A stretch of DNA of 64,000 nt from Peromyscus leucopus (GCF_004664715.2 NC_051083.1:113732347-113796346), one strand, 5' to 3'. Counted from the stretch's first letter, positions 44,991 through 57,468 are shown. Numbers and translations are program-made. The notes: a model not told the origin generated them from the letters alone.

Positions 44991-45990
44991 TCCCCGGCCC
45001 CAGCGCCCTTCATTCCACTCGGGCAAACTTTTCCAGGTCTCTCTCCCCGTGATCCAAGAAGAGGAGCCATCGACGTACCTGAGGTCCGGCGCTTTGCCGG
45101 TCGGGTTCGGTCACAGGGCTCCTCGGGTGGGTCACCGAACGGTCCCCTCCCCGTTCCAGGGGTAGAGACCCGAGTTCCCACCCCCGCCAGGCCGACTTCT
45201 CCCCCTCGAAAGCGGGGCTCCGGCAAGTGGCGCCTGGAGCTCGGCGCCGCGGAAAGGAGAAGTGGAAGTTGAGCGCGGCGCCGGGTCGGTCCTCGCGGCC
45301 GCCGGGGGCCGCCGCCGCCCGCCCTCCCTCCCTCCCTCCCTCCTTCGCTCCTCGGGGCCCGCCTGCCCCCACCGCCCCGCGCCCGTGACTCACCTCGGCG
45401 CCGGGGCAGGCTGGTCCGGGCGGGCGAGGCGCAGGGCTCTCCCACACGTCGCGCCGCCGCCAATGGCAAAGTTGGAGGGCGAGATGCAAACACCAGGTGA
45501 GACGGCGGCGCCGGGCTGAAAGGGAGCCGGGGTGCCAGCTGTGCGACGGGAGTATGGGGGCGCCGGGGAGGCCGGGCCGCGCCGAGGGAGCGGCGGCGGG
45601 GGGCGCCCGCGGAGGGGCCGCGCGAGCCGGCGGAGACCTGCGCCGAGGCGAGCAAGAGAAAGGGGAAATCGCACTGGAGACACACGTCCCCGCGGGCGGA
45701 GGCTGGGCCCGGCGCGAAGGAGGCAGGGCGAGGAGGGACTGCGGAGCCAGAGGGAGGGACCGACGGGAGGGACCAGGGGCAAGCGGGCGGGGTGGAGGAG
45801 GGGGGTTGGGAGGGGCTAGGCACCGCAGTGGAAACAGCGCCCCTCCACCCTAACCCCGCCACGGTCGCCAACACGGCAGGGGAAGCCGTGCCAGGGGCCC
45901 GCGCGGGCTCTCCTTCCCCGCGAGGCTCGCTGCCCACCCTACCTCCGAGCAGACGGAGCCCCTCCCGAGCTCACGTCGCACGAATGGCTT
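44990..45990 (-). promoter_or_regulatory. Elf4: Elf4 CpG-island promoter
   Basis: This is the densest CpG cluster in the window: very high GC, many GGGCGG/CCGCCC boxes, a CCAAT box at 45460-45464 (plus strand) and no TATA. It sits where the Elf4 first exon is expected. Two minus-strand donors fall inside it: GAG/GTGAGT (exon end 45394) and CAG/GTACGT (exon end 45079). The exact start site cannot be read from sequence. A plus-strand donor also occurs, so the island may be bidirectional. Confidence 0.8.
45394..45800 (-). other. Elf4: Candidate Elf4 noncoding exon 1 (upper border unknown)
   Basis: The minus strand reads CCGAG then GTGAGTCAC, a full consensus donor with its exon end at 45394. 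The exon would extend into the island core. The upper limit given is nominal because no start signal is visible. A second donor at 45078-45073 gives an alternative. Confidence 0.45.
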
Positions 45991-47195
45991 CTCTGGCTAG
46001 CACCCCCCCACTCTGCTCATAATTGGCGGGCCCCGGGGCCCTCAGCTCTGACTGGGCGCTTCTCGGCGGGAAGTCCCACACAATATCCCGTGGAGATAGC
46101 CTGGGGATTCTGGAAGGCCATATCCAGCCGCTCACTCTCCCTGTACAATCACTTGATACCTCCGCTGCTCGCCCCCCCCACCCCAGCACGCTACATTATC
46201 AAGCATCTGCTGTGTGCCAATCAGGCGGCCTAGCAGTAGGTGCTACTTAAAAACAGAGAGGGTACATTTCAGAAACAATGTTAACTCCCAGGGCCCCCAC
46301 CCCCACCCCTACCCCATAGAGTCTCGGGCGAGATATTTCCTGGATTGGTGTGACTGGACAGTTGCAGGGACTTCTAGGGAAGTCCGACCTAGGGCACTTT
46401 GGAGGCCAACACAGCAGGTGTCCAGACAGCCAGAATTGGGGCTCAGGGAGAGAGCCCACGCCCCACAGGTCTTCAATATAAAGCCAAGCAATAGCGGGAC
46501 TTGAGCTGCCTACTTCCACCCGTTTTCTGTTTTGTTCCCCTTTTGCCTCTTTTCTGCCTCCGTATCCACCTCAGTCCCCATCTGGTACTACAACTAGGAA
46601 GTCCTGGGAAGGTGTCTAGTGGAGATTGTCACTTCTCACAGCTCTATGCAGACTGAATCGAGGGTGGGGTGAGGGTGCGGGAGAGGCGCATGCGGAGAGG
46701 GAGGGAATGGTGGGGGAGCGGCAAGACTTGACCTTGGCAGAGAAGCTGCTGAAGGGGCTCCAGGGGAGGAGGGCCCTCTGAGAGGTGGCCAAATGCTCTT
46801 CAGTTCAGGACCTACTCACCCCCCTCCAAAAGCCTGCTTCATCAGCGTTGGGAAAGATGGCCCCTGGCACAGGACTAGGGGACAGGAGTGGTGGTGGGTG
46901 ACATCATCAAAGATGGTTGTGGATCACAGGCTAACAGTGAAAAAAAATCTAACGGCTGCACTGAGGTACAGGCGCCTGAAACCTCCTGCTTACCCAGACA
47001 GACAAGGACCAAGAGCAAATTTTCACTTCTTTTTCTTTTACAAGTGAACACATTCTCTTTAGGGGATTCTAGATCCTGGAAAAACACAGCTTTCTGCTGG
47101 ACTTTTGCCTGTGAGGCTCTCTTTTCTAGTTTGGGGTAGGTTCTGGACAGCTTCAAAATGCACTAAGGCCAAAGTGGGTACAAAAATTAAAACAG
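45991..47195. other. Upstream flank of the Elf4 island, no gene seen
   Basis: CpG density falls off by about 46.1 kb. A C-rich run lies at 46290-46315 and a possible worn MIR fragment at about 46190-46260. No coding exon is recognised. Confidence 0.4.
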
Positions 47196-47199
47196 TGAG

Positions 47200-47940
47200 C
47201 CCCCACGAGATGCTGCAGGCCTTTAATCCTAGTACCGGGGAGGCAGAGGCAGGTGGATGCCTGTGAGTAAGACCTGCCTAGTTTACATAGTAAATTCCAG
47301 GCCAGTCAGGGCTACATAGTGAGACTTTGTCTCAAAAACAAAACGAAACCGTAAACCAAACTGGCTGGAGAGATGGCTCAGTAGTTAAGAGCACTTGCTA
47401 CTCTAGTAGAGGACCCAGGTCGGGCTCCTAGCACCCACAATGGTGGCTCACAGCAGTCCCCACGGATCTGATTCTCTCTTATGACCTCTGACGGCACCAG
47501 GCTCACATTTGGTACATAGATGTACATGCAGGCAAAACACCTCAATACATAAAATAATAAAAGTTAAAAAAAAATGAGGATGAGTTGGGCATGGTGCAGG
47601 CTTTCAATTCTAACATTTGGCGGGCAGAAACAGAAAGATCTCTGAGTTCAAGATCAGCCTGATCTATATAGCAGGTTCCAGGCCATCCAGAGCTAAACAG
47701 TGAGACCCTGTCTTTAAGAGGGTGGGGCTGGAGAGATGGCTGGCACTTGCTCTTCCAAAGTATGCAGGGTCGATTCCCAACACCCACATGGTGGCTCACA
47801 ACCATCTGTAATTCTACTTCCCAAGGGATCTTATGCCCTCTTCTGACCTCTGAGGGCACCAGTCATTCACATGGTGCACAGAATACATGCAGGCAAAACA
47901 TTCATACACATAAAAATAAAATAAATAAATCTTAAAAAAT
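47200..47940 (+). repeat. Four alternating SINEs: B1, B2, B1, B2
   Basis: B1 47200-47350, B2 47361-47572 (ctggagagatggctcagtag), B1 47585-47722 and B2 47725-47940, all plus strand, each with an A-rich tail. Confidence 0.85.
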
Positions 47941-49304
47941 TTAATTGAGAATGATAAGAACCACCCCAATAAAGCTGCGGTGAGGACCGAGTAAGATAAC
48001 ATAGCCTCCATAAATGTTAGCTATCTTCAACCTCCATTGGCTTTCTCAAACCAGTTCTTGCAAGAAAATGTAGCAGGACCAAGGCAGATGCTGCTGAGGA
48101 CTTAGGTGCATTCCTTCTGAAAATATATGTAGTTTCAACCAAGGTTGAAGCCTCAAGGCAGAATATGAGGCAAGCTCTTCCTCTTGGTCAGAGAAAGAGA
48201 TCAACACTGTGGACCACTCAAAGGGTCTGGCTATACTGCCTGCTGGTGACCTGCAGCCTACAGCTTGTGGGAATCCCGTAAGTTACCACCTTCCCCAGCC
48301 ACTCATAACTAACCACAGCCCCACACCCTCCTAGTTGAAGTCAAAGCAAACCCCACCCCACCCCAACTTGATGAAAATCTTGGTCTGATCTCACCTTGGG
48401 AAGCCATGAGCCACCTGAATGACATTTCTGGCTGCCTTTCCCCATCACCCTGTTGCTCCTCAGCCTGCCAGCCCTTCTCTGCTTGCCTCCCCATGTTCCG
48501 CGTACCCATTGGGTAAGTCCACACCAGGTGGGGCCAGCCAGACTGATTTCAGCATTCTCCCGGGGACAGCCACTGTCTCTGGCAACAGCTCATTCCCTGA
48601 CTTGGCAGGAATTCCCCTTCTCGTATTGCCTGTTGATGCCCAGGAAGAGCCATCCAGCAGCGCCCTCTCGGTCCCTCTTCGCTCCCTGTTCCTTGACTGG
48701 CTTGCCCTGACTGGGGACTCTCAGGCCTCAGAACCTGATTCTTTCCAGGAGCTGAAGGACCTCACCCCCACCCCACCCCACCCCGCCAGGACCCCGTCTA
48801 TCCTCGTACTCTCATTTGGCCCCTTCTTCCTTGATGGTCTCCATTGCCTCCTCTCTCAGGCAGTGCCCATCGTCTGTTTTCTGCTGCACATCACACCAGG
48901 TTGTTTAAAGGCACAATGATTTCTTATTTCCCTTCCTCACTTAAATCACTGGCCTCAACAAATTCTGTTCAAACCTGCGGCCAGAACAAAATACCGCAAA
49001 GCTAGTTTCTGTGGCCCTTGCTTTCTACCACAGAAACATGCTAGAAAAGCTATGGATCAACCAGACTTTTGGAAGGAAAAGCTTATTCTGGATCAGGAAG
49101 AGAAGTTAGTTTCAGAGGACTCTTCCTCCGGGTCTGAAGCTGAGAAGCCCTGTAAAGCAAGCCTTCATTTTTCAGTTGCATTCAGTAACCGCACATTTGT
49201 AGTCATAGGGTTTCCAGAAAGGCCTAGGTATCCAAATGACAGTCAGAAATCTTGATGCTTCAGATTATGGCTAATCAGCATAGGCAGTGTTCATTCTATA
49301 AAGC
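47941..49304. other. Intergenic, no gene seen
   Basis: Mostly unique; the pyrimidine-rich part (48420-48900) keeps a long open frame by composition only. Confidence 0.45.
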
Positions 49305-49480
49305 TTGTTGAGGACGTGGCAAGACAGCTCAGTGGGTAAAGGCACCTGCTGCTAACCCCCGAAGACCTGTGCTTGATCCCCAGGATCCACACGGTGGAAG
49401 AAGGGGAGAGAGAACTGATTCCCCAAAGATGTCCTGATTCCATTCACATACCATAGAGCATGTTCACACCCATACACATA

Positions 49481-49522
<42 letters not shown>
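49305..49522 (+). repeat. B3 SINE with (CA)n
   Basis: ggcaagacagctcagtgggt to tacattcac, then about 18 CA units at 49487-49522. Confidence 0.85.
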
Positions 49523-49523
<1 letters not shown>

Positions 49524-49601
49524 TTTATTATGTTTTTAATGTAATGCAATTAAAAGAAAAGCTTCGTGATTAGCACCAAATCAAGGCCCTTAGAACAGAT
49601 G

Positions 49602-49602
<1 letters not shown>

Positions 49603-49651
<49 letters not shown>
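49603..49651. repeat. (CA)n microsatellite
   Basis: About 24 CA units. Confidence 0.97.
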
Positions 49652-49653
<2 letters not shown>

Positions 49654-49689
49654 AATTTTCCATTCTTAAAATGGAGAATCCAAGCAAGT

Positions 49690-50080
49690 TGCAGTAGCTT
49701 ACTGCTGTAATTCTAGCATTCAAGAGTCTGAGGCAGGAGAGTTGCTATAGGTTCAGGAACAGCCTTGGCTACAGAGTGATACCTTTGTTTTTTAAAAAAG
49801 GCTCTCCCCACACAAGCCTGACCAACTGAGTTCGATCTCTAGAACCCACACAAAAAGTCAGAAATGGGTGGTGCACATCTGTAATGCCATGCTGATACAG
49901 GAGGTGGAGATGGGGAACTCTGACTCAGGACAAGCTCCAGGGCTGCCTGAATTCGCCATAGCAGAACAACGAGACAGACCCTGCTGCAAAACAGGTAGAA
50001 GGCAGAAACTGACTCCCAAAAGTTGTCCTCTAATTTTCACGTATGCATCATGGCCACACATACACATGTATTTTAAAAGA
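49690..50080 (+). repeat. Worn B1 and B4/B2-like SINE
   Basis: A B1-like copy at 49690-49796, then a SINE with ggtggtgcacatctgtaatg and aagttgtcctctaattttca. Confidence 0.6.
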
Positions 50081-50648
50081 TTCAAAACTTTTTAAAAAGG
50101 AGTACATGCTGGTTCTCCTGACAGTCCCCGGGACACTGAAGCCCCTACAAAACTTTACGGGAACCACTGTGTCTCATTTCTTGGTAGGCTGGACAGCCGC
50201 TCCAGAGGCTGCTGAAGGGAGTTGGCAGCCTGGCACCCAGCATGTCAAGCCTAGAGGCTGTGGCTAATAGCAAGTACTATCCCAGCCACATCCAGGATCC
50301 TGGTTGGTGTTTGGGAAACATCCCATACTCGTTTGCCATGGCACCTCAGGGATGGGAGCAGGGAGGTTTGGGAGGTGGGAAGGGCGGGGGGAGAGATGAG
50401 CCCATGACTCACCTGAAAGAGAAAGAAGTGGCCTCAGGCAGAGCTCGGCAAATTAGGGCAAAGGCCCTGGAGTCTCAATACTGCGGGTCTCCAGTCCTTG
50501 CTCTGGGAATCCCCAGGAGGTAGTAGAGCAGTAAGGGTTCAGGGCCACTGATGAATGTAACCAGAGTTTACCCTTCACTCCTCAACAGTGTCATCTTTTT
50601 AATAAAAATTATAATCCTTTTGTGTGTGTGCATGGTATATGGGTGTGA

Positions 50649-50690
<42 letters not shown>

Positions 50691-51592
50691 ATACTGTGTT
50701 ATCCCTTTGACTTCTGATGTGTCCTTAGAATGGAACTGCAGAGACTTGGGCCTGACTAACCTGCCCATAACACAGTGTGAGTGGACCAGAATATCACAAC
50801 ACGGAAAGGTTGTTTTTCTTTTGTTGTTCTTGCCAGAGGAGTGCTCTGGGGCTTAGAGACACAGTAGCCAAGAAGTTGGTGTTCCCTCCCGTGATGGAGA
50901 GGAGCATCAAGGAAAAGGAAAGGGCCCCAGTCATCCACGAGACTGTCCATATTTTATGAGGCGAATGTGTGCGCCCCAAGTTGTGCAACAGTAAAGACAG
51001 ACCTAGTGCAGTTGGGGAGAGAGCCTGCTTAGGAACAGTGATTTTGAAGAGCACTAACTGGATGCAAAGTGAGGGGTGGGCCCACTTCCCAGAGATTCAG
51101 GACGGGGATGGGGATGGGAAAGAGCCTGGGGGGCCATTCGCACCCACAGCATATCCAGCCGAGGGGTGGGTCCAGGTTGGGAGTAGTAGCAAGAGGTGGA
51201 TGATTCTGTTCTCTTTGGACTATCCCCATCACACGGGGAATCAAGGACAAGCCTGAGACATTTGCTACACAGAGGCAAAGCCGTAGCCCATGGAGAAGAC
51301 AGACACTCCTCAGTTTGCCCACCCTGACACCACAGCAGGGCTTGAGTGTTGTTGTTGTTTAATGCAATATTTAATGTCTATAAAGGTGCACTGTGAGTCA
51401 TTTCATGGAATGTCTAGGCCCCTTTGCTGGCAGAAAACAAACTTTCCAGCCCTCTTTTGAGGAAGCCATCCAACTCGGCTGCTGCTGGTTTGTGTGTGAG
51501 AGAAGGAGTGTGCCTGTGGGTTTGTGTGTGGCATAGATCTCGGCTAGAGCCTTGCTTGCTTAAATGTGCCTCTGTGTGGGTCTCATGGCTAT

Positions 51593-51640
<48 letters not shown>

Positions 51641-52880
51641 GCGTGTGCGTGTGTTGTGTGTCTGCAAGGCAATGTGGTATGTGAGCCTGTGTATCTGAGG
51701 GTGACTACGTGTACATTTTTTCCCTCGTTGCTGGCAAATTATCTTCCCATTTCTCTCTTTACAGAGTGAAGGGCTGACGGAGGGAAGGAAGCAGTCCAAA
51801 AGGGGGGTAGCAGGGGAGGGGAGAGGGGTTGGAGGCAAACCAAAGCAATTCCACTGGACAGAGGAAAGTGTCAGCCAAGGATGAAACTGAAACCGAGGCA
51901 GCTCTAAGGCACTAGCACCCAGGGATCTTCCCTGGCCTTGACTTCCTCCACTCCCCTACTCCCCCAGCCGGTAGTGGAGATTAGTCAGCCCAAGATTCCC
52001 AGATTCCCCATCCCTGCAGCTTGGACTTGACATCGAGGCAAAGAAGCTGAGCTAGAGTTTGGTCCATGGTTAGCACATGACCCCATTAAGCATCCATTAG
52101 CACATTAACACAAATTAGTATATCAGATCGTCTCCCAGTCACCTAGCAGGGCATCGGGCCAGGTTGGAGAGAGAAGACAACACAGTGACATTGGGGACCC
52201 TAGGCTGACAACTAGGAGTCAGGTGGGAGCAGGCTCTGGAGGTAGAAAGGGAGGCAGGGAGCATCAAGATCTGCTCACGTGCTCCTTTTCAGTCATGCTT
52301 TGGGAGAGACACCTTGGGGAGGGGGCTAGCAGGAGGGAGGGACTTCCAGGAATAGCTTAGCTGGGCACCAGCCCTAGGAAAGAGGCCGGGGTTCTGAGGT
52401 CTGGGCAAGAGACAGACTATATTTCTCCTGGCACACAGTGAAACCTGGGAACGTTTAGGATCCTTTTCATTTTTTTTCCTCTTTCCTCCTCTTTATGGAA
52501 AATCTGTAGATAACTTTCTCAGATGACTGGACACCCTGAAAGCACAGCGCTGGAAGGACTGGCAGGGGAGAAGAGGCCCCCAGAATGCTCGGACAGGATC
52601 TGCTTTTACTATTTATTTATTTACTTACTTGTGGTTCAGCAAAGAGGGAGTTACTCCGCTCCTATATTTTATCTGTCAAGTTTTATCATGGAAACTGGCC
52701 CTCTAGCCTTTGGAAGGGATGAGGTTGGAGTCCCCCGGCTCAAAGGTGTCTGGCCGCAGGTAATTTTGAGCCTTTGATGGTCGCAACAGTCACCACATAG
52801 CCATAAACTACAATGGGAGGTCTAACCAGCATTATGGCTCTGAGTTCAGGACCCAGGAAGTTAGGATAAAGCTGTAGCTG
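50081..52880. other. Intergenic, two GT repeats, no gene seen
   Basis: (GT)n tracts lie at 50653-50690 and 51595-51638. A SINE-free block from about 51650 to 52880 has no recognised exon. Confidence 0.45.
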
Positions 52881-53110
52881 TGGGGCTGGAGAAAGGGCTG
52901 AGCAGTTAAGTGCACCTACTGCTCTTTCAGAGGCCCAGAGTTCAAGTGTCAGCCCCCACGTGGAGGGTGGGCACTCACAACCAACTGTAACTCCAACTCC
53001 ACTGGATCTGACACCTCCTCTGAACTCTACCGACAGCCACACTCACACGCACAAGGCCACAAGCAGACACACATGTAGGCACTAATTAAAAATAAGAATA
53101 AATCTTTGAG
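52881..53110 (+). repeat. B2 SINE
   Basis: gggctggagaaagggctgag to cctcctctgaactctaccga and an A-rich tail. Confidence 0.85.
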
Positions 53111-53479
53111 AAATTCAACGGTCTGCAGAGAGAAAAGCTGCTGAGTTTGTGCCCCAGGATGAGCCTTTTCTTCCTATAGAGTTGCAGAAGCCTGAATCGA
53201 TCAGCATGGAATCCCTCCCTAATGGTCGCCCCAGATCCAGTCTCAGGCTGAACCCTCAGCTAGGTTGAGCCTTGGTCCCCAGCCTGCACCCCAGTCCTGA
53301 CCACAGTCTGGAGCTCTGTGCTGGAGCTCTGTGGTCTCACGGGAGCCAGGCTAAAGAGTGGCTTTTCAGGGAAACCCACCCCCAGCGTCCGAGACGTGAC
53401 TCAAAGTTTCCATTCTACTGCCCACAGGTCAAGAGCACCATCCCCAGATTGTAAAGAGGCTCTGAAACTGCAGTACCTA

Positions 53480-54440
53480 GGCTGAAGAGAGTAGCCGGGC
53501 CTCGAGCTCTGCCGGGGGCCTGAGACGTGGGCCGAGGGATTCCGAAAAACTCGCACTTTTCATCTACAGGAGCAGCTCTCCTGCTACTTGGGAAGAAGGA
53601 GGCCACAAGAAGCGGTGGGGCTCTAGCCACCCGTCATGCCTTTCCTCGCCATCCTTTTTCTAGGCGCCAGGACCTCCCCATCCCAAGATCACCCCGTGGG
53701 GGGCTGAGCGCTCCCACCCACTCTTCTTGAGCAGACGCCTCTGCAGCGCCACCTACAGGCAGAATGCGCGTGGCGCCTTGACTCTGGCGGCCGCAGCTGC
53801 CGGATCTAGCGCTCCTCTGCCCCCTAAACTCTCCAGCTTTCCTGGATGGCGCATTGCCTTCCCTAGCCTCCCCCCACCCCAAGTGTGCTGGCCAGCCTAG
53901 CCCCAAGATCGAGCCCTGCCCGGCTCAGGCAGCCGGTGCTCTAACCTTTCCACTCTTGCTGCCTACTGCTTGCTGCACTCTAAGCGGCCTCCTGCCCCAG
54001 GGCGCCTCTTCCTGGGAAGCAGTGAAGTCACGCTGGGCCCCGATCCGCTGACTCAAGAGAACTAGAATCCTCCGCCCTGCCGGGCACACCCCTTGAAACT
54101 TCGCCTCAATTCTTTCCTTCTTGCTCCCGCCCCTCCATCTCCTTCCTTTCGTCCCGCAGGCTAGCAGGGGCGGCTGAGCTCCTGGGAAAGGATTCATTCC
54201 GTGGGGCGGCTGGGAGCAAAGTGTTTAGCACGTCCACGTGGAGACCTCCCGCACTCTGTTCCACCCCCACCGAGCTGCACTCTTCTAAGGCGCACAGGGT
54301 GCCACCCCCCCACCCCCCCACCCCCGCCCCGAGAGCAGCAGCATGTTTACAACGTTGGGCAACACTCCCATTAGGTATCCTTTTCCAGTTAACCACCGCC
54401 TACGGGAAGGGCATGCTGAGAGGATTGCTGGAGAGACCTC
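53480..54440. promoter_or_regulatory. Second CpG-rich segment upstream of Elf4
   Basis: Roughly 50 CpG in about 960 bases at around 60% GC, without SINEs. It contains a CTCF-like motif, a CACGTG E-box in the 54233-54241 area and a C-rich run at 54304-54330. It could be an enhancer or a promoter of a noncoding transcript. No conserved exon is seen. Confidence 0.4.
53743..53760 (-). promoter_or_regulatory. CTCF-like binding motif
   Basis: The minus strand reads GCCTGTAGGTGGCGCTGC, a good CTCF core match. It lies in the CpG-rich segment upstream of the Elf4 island and points toward the plus-oriented motif at 14.5 kb. Confidence 0.6.
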
Positions 54441-54456
54441 TTCCCTCTTAAGAGTT

Positions 54457-54810
54457 TCAGGGTTGCCTGGGAAATTCTCTTGAAAGCTGAGGTCTTATTG
54501 GAACCCCCTGTACCATTGAATGTAGCTTGCTGGGGTAAGGGTGGCCCAAAAAGGCTTGTGTCACCAAGGGAACCAGTTTGGAGTGCTCTGAGCTTTGAAC
54601 TGTCCTGGGCCCATTAATCAAGTCAAGATGATTGCCTGATGTGTCTGTCACCTTAGTTGTTCCTTCTGGAACCTGGTACTGGACAGGTTCAGGTTGTGGT
54701 GGAGGAGACTTGGAGGTGGTTTTCACCACATCCTTTTGTATCACTATACGAGGATAGTGGAAGGCTAGGAAACTGGCCTGTCTTACTGGGTGGAAGCCAG
54801 AACCCCACAT
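54457..54810 (-). other. Unidentified 117-codon open frame, possible pseudogene fragment
   Basis: In non-repeat sequence the minus strand holds an open frame with a soluble-protein-like composition (KTTSKSPPPQPEPVQYQVPE, then EGTTKVTDTSGNHLDLING). A B1 and a B2 lie just upstream, and a further 122-codon frame lies at 55392-55760. I do not recognise a family. It has no splice sites or poly(A) signal that I can defend. Confidence 0.2.
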
Positions 54811-55391
54811 CTGTGGCTTTGGAATAGTCTTTCAACAAGGTAGCCGAAGGCCTCACTCAGGCACAGGTAGGGTGCGAGTGTGTGGAGGAGTGATAGCTTC
54901 AAGATGGACCTCTGATAGCTGAAACACAAAACTTGTCCTTTCCTTCTTGAGGGGCAGGATCTTGGTTTTGTTTTTCCAGACAGGGTTTCGCTGTGTAGCC
55001 CAGGCTGGCCTCAAACTCACAGAGATCTTCCTGGCTGTGCCTCCCGAGTGCTGGGATTAAAGGCTTGCACCACCACCACCTGGCTGATCTTGTTTTTTTT
55101 TTTTTTTTTTTTAAAAATTTAAAGATTTCATTTATTTGACACATGGTTGAGAACAGCCATGTGGGTACTGGGAATGGAGCCCTGGTCTACAAGAGCAACG
55201 AGTGCTCTTAACACTGAGCCATCTCTCCAGCCCCAAGAGGCATGACCCTTAAAACCTAATTGCTTACTAGCAAATCTTGGGACTAGGTTGTACACCCCCT
55301 CCCTATACGCAGTTTCTTTTTGCGCATGTGTATGGTTAACAGCTCAGTACAGAAGTTTACAAGCTTCCTGGCTCTCGTATCACGTGGTACT
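54811..55391 (-). repeat. B1 (54964-55112) and B2 (55140-55236) SINEs in unique sequence
   Basis: Reversed B1 with its start at ttttccagacagggtttcgc, a T tract at 55090-55112, then a reversed B2 ending ccatctctccagcccc. The two together interrupt unique DNA between the two open frames at 54.5-55.8 kb. Confidence 0.8.
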
Positions 55392-55863
55392 TCAGGGCAT
55401 GGTACTGCCAAGGCCATAGTCAATGTGGAAATGGCCACAGACAAACAGCAAGAGGGTGGTGTAAGGGCTTGGCTGTGGGCTTATATGGATGGCATGGGGG
55501 AGGTTTTCTGAAATGGTATATTCACGTTGAATTGAGAACCAGCTTGGGTTATGGGAGCTTTCTACCGACCATCTGTGTAAGGTGTAAGCTCTTAAATGGC
55601 TGGGTTGGAATGTATGCACAGTGTCATGCCCGAGAAGAATTACGCTCAGCTTTCTTGGGGGTGGGGGTGTGATTCTGGGTTTGAAGCCAAACACTACTTT
55701 AAGGGCTAAAAGGATGTCATATTTCACAGAGACCAGGTTTGAAGCTGTCAGGGTCTCCATGGAAGGAAAATCAGACAGGATGCAATTTCCAGGGCTTCCA
55801 GGTCCAGATGTAACTTGCTAGGTTAAAAAAGACTCAAAAACCATAATCTGAAATTAAGATTAA

Positions 55864-56012
55864 AAACCAAGTGTGGAGTTGTATGCCTATGCCAATAATG
55901 CTAGCACTCAGAATGCTGAGGCAGGAGGATCGCCATGAGTTTCAGGCCAGCCTCATCTGAGTAGTAAGTTCTAGGCCATAATGAGACCCTGCCTCTGAAA
56001 CAAAACCACAAA
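55864..56012 (+). repeat. B1 SINE (older)
   Basis: gcaggaggatcgccatgagt to aatgagaccctgcctctgaa. Confidence 0.7.
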
Positions 56013-57322
56013 CCTGGAAAGTCTAGTTCAGCCAAAGGGGAAGCAGAGCCGTGGTGGGGAAGGGCAGGTTCTCTTAGCATCTGCTGTAGGCTTCAGGAAG
56101 GACAAGTGATGAAGACCGTGGACAAATGAGACATGAAGTGACTCTTTTCTTTTATATGTAGGATGTCAGGGCAGAGGGGAGAGGTGATCTAGCCGGTTAT
56201 GTTCACACATTGTTTATGGGAAGGCCAGTGCCTAGGAGAGTGGTCACCCAAGGCCGTGCAAGTGGTGGCCAATAGACCAGACACTCAAATGCACACACCC
56301 GGGTTTCCCTGTGCTCCGCTGCCTCGGCAGAGAACACACACAGGCAGAGAGGAGCTGCTGCAGTCAGAGGAAGAGCCACAGTGAGAAGGCAAACCTGAGG
56401 GGGTGGCAGGAAGAATGGCCAGGTTTCAGGAGGAAAGCAAGAGAATGGAAGGCCTGGAGGAAAGGGAAGAGAGATGTGTAAGCACACTGAACCAAAGGAC
56501 TTTAGCCTCTGTCGTCTGTGAAGCATAGCTTACTCCATGTTTGGGTCCTAGGGAATGACAGAGCAGATGCAAACAAAACCGCTTCAGTCAGTCAAGTAGA
56601 AGCAGGACAATACAGCACTGTGCGAGGCAATGAACTTCCATCTGACATTCACACAGCATCCTCCCAGCACTTGGGCTGCACTTGATAGTCCCTTTGCCTT
56701 GTCTGTGTCTGCCACCAGGTTATAAAGCCACTGAAGGCAGGGCCTATATATGACTCATGTCCTTATCTCCAGGACTTAACATAGCACCGTGATATGCAGC
56801 AGTTGTCAGAAAAGGTTGAACAAATGTTACACAAGTGAATACACTCCGGCAGCTATTTCCAAATCCAACAGCCACGTTAACTGCTCCCATGCACTCTCTG
56901 TGGGTAGTGGGCCAGTGTCAAGACACTCGAGATGGGAATCTGCCTGGAGATTGACTCCTGAGCTTTCCTTAGCTGAGATGCAGATCTCGGAGGCTCCTGG
57001 GGGGCTATGTCAGGTGATTAAGATTAAGACTAGGCAAAACTCCCCTGGGTCTCTGGCCTGCTGAGGAGTTAGCTTTTTGTCTCCAAATTGTCAGTGTTTT
57101 CTAGCCAAAGCCCAAGAGAACACCCTCATGGTGGGATGGGTTATGTTTACCACTCATTGCAGCAAGAAAGGTGGTGCATGATGGGCGTCATGGAGAGGCT
57201 CCTAAGAGGGTGTGCCAAGGGCAGGAAAGGACATGGGTTAAGGAAGCTGGGCTTTGCTCTGGACTAGCTGCTGTCAGGAATCAGAAGTCATCCATGATTA
57301 GGTTTGGTTTTATTGACTGACT
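56013..57322. other. Intergenic, no gene or repeat recognised
   Basis: No exon with splice sites and homology is visible on either strand. Confidence 0.4.
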
Positions 57323-57468
57323 TTTTTTTTTTTTTTTGAGGCAGCTTCATTAGTAGCCCTGGTTTGCCATGGAACTCACTAGTAGACTAGGCCGGCCTCA
57401 AACTCAGATCCATGTGCCTCTGCTTCCCAGGTGCTGAGGTAAAGGGTGTACACCACCATGCCCAGCCT
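57323..57468 (-). repeat. B1 SINE
   Basis: Reversed B1 with a 16-T start. Confidence 0.8.

Larger units (their letters stand above)
15501..45393 (-). other. Elf4: Elf4 intron 1 (with an unresolved 5'UTR part above the ATG)
   Basis: The roughly 30 kb between the first coding exon and the CpG island holds no recognisable coding exon. It consists of SINE clusters, old L1/L2/MIR pieces and microsatellites with unique stretches between. A long first intron matches the known layout of mammalian ELF4. The upper border assumes the donor at 45393 is used. Confidence 0.7.

Noticed and set aside
44987..45937. 316-codon minus-strand open frame across the CpG island
   Set aside because: Pro/Ala/Arg/Gly-rich composition from GC-rich DNA, overlapping long frames on the other strand and internal consensus donors. 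It has no family resemblance.
48652..48672. CTCF-like GAGGGCGCTG on the minus strand
   Set aside because: Only the right half of the motif fits. The left CC pair and central bases do not.
48419..48919. 166-codon plus-strand open frame
   Set aside because: Pyrimidine-rich, Pro/Ser/Leu-rich composition, no homology and no splice sites. It looks like a chance frame.
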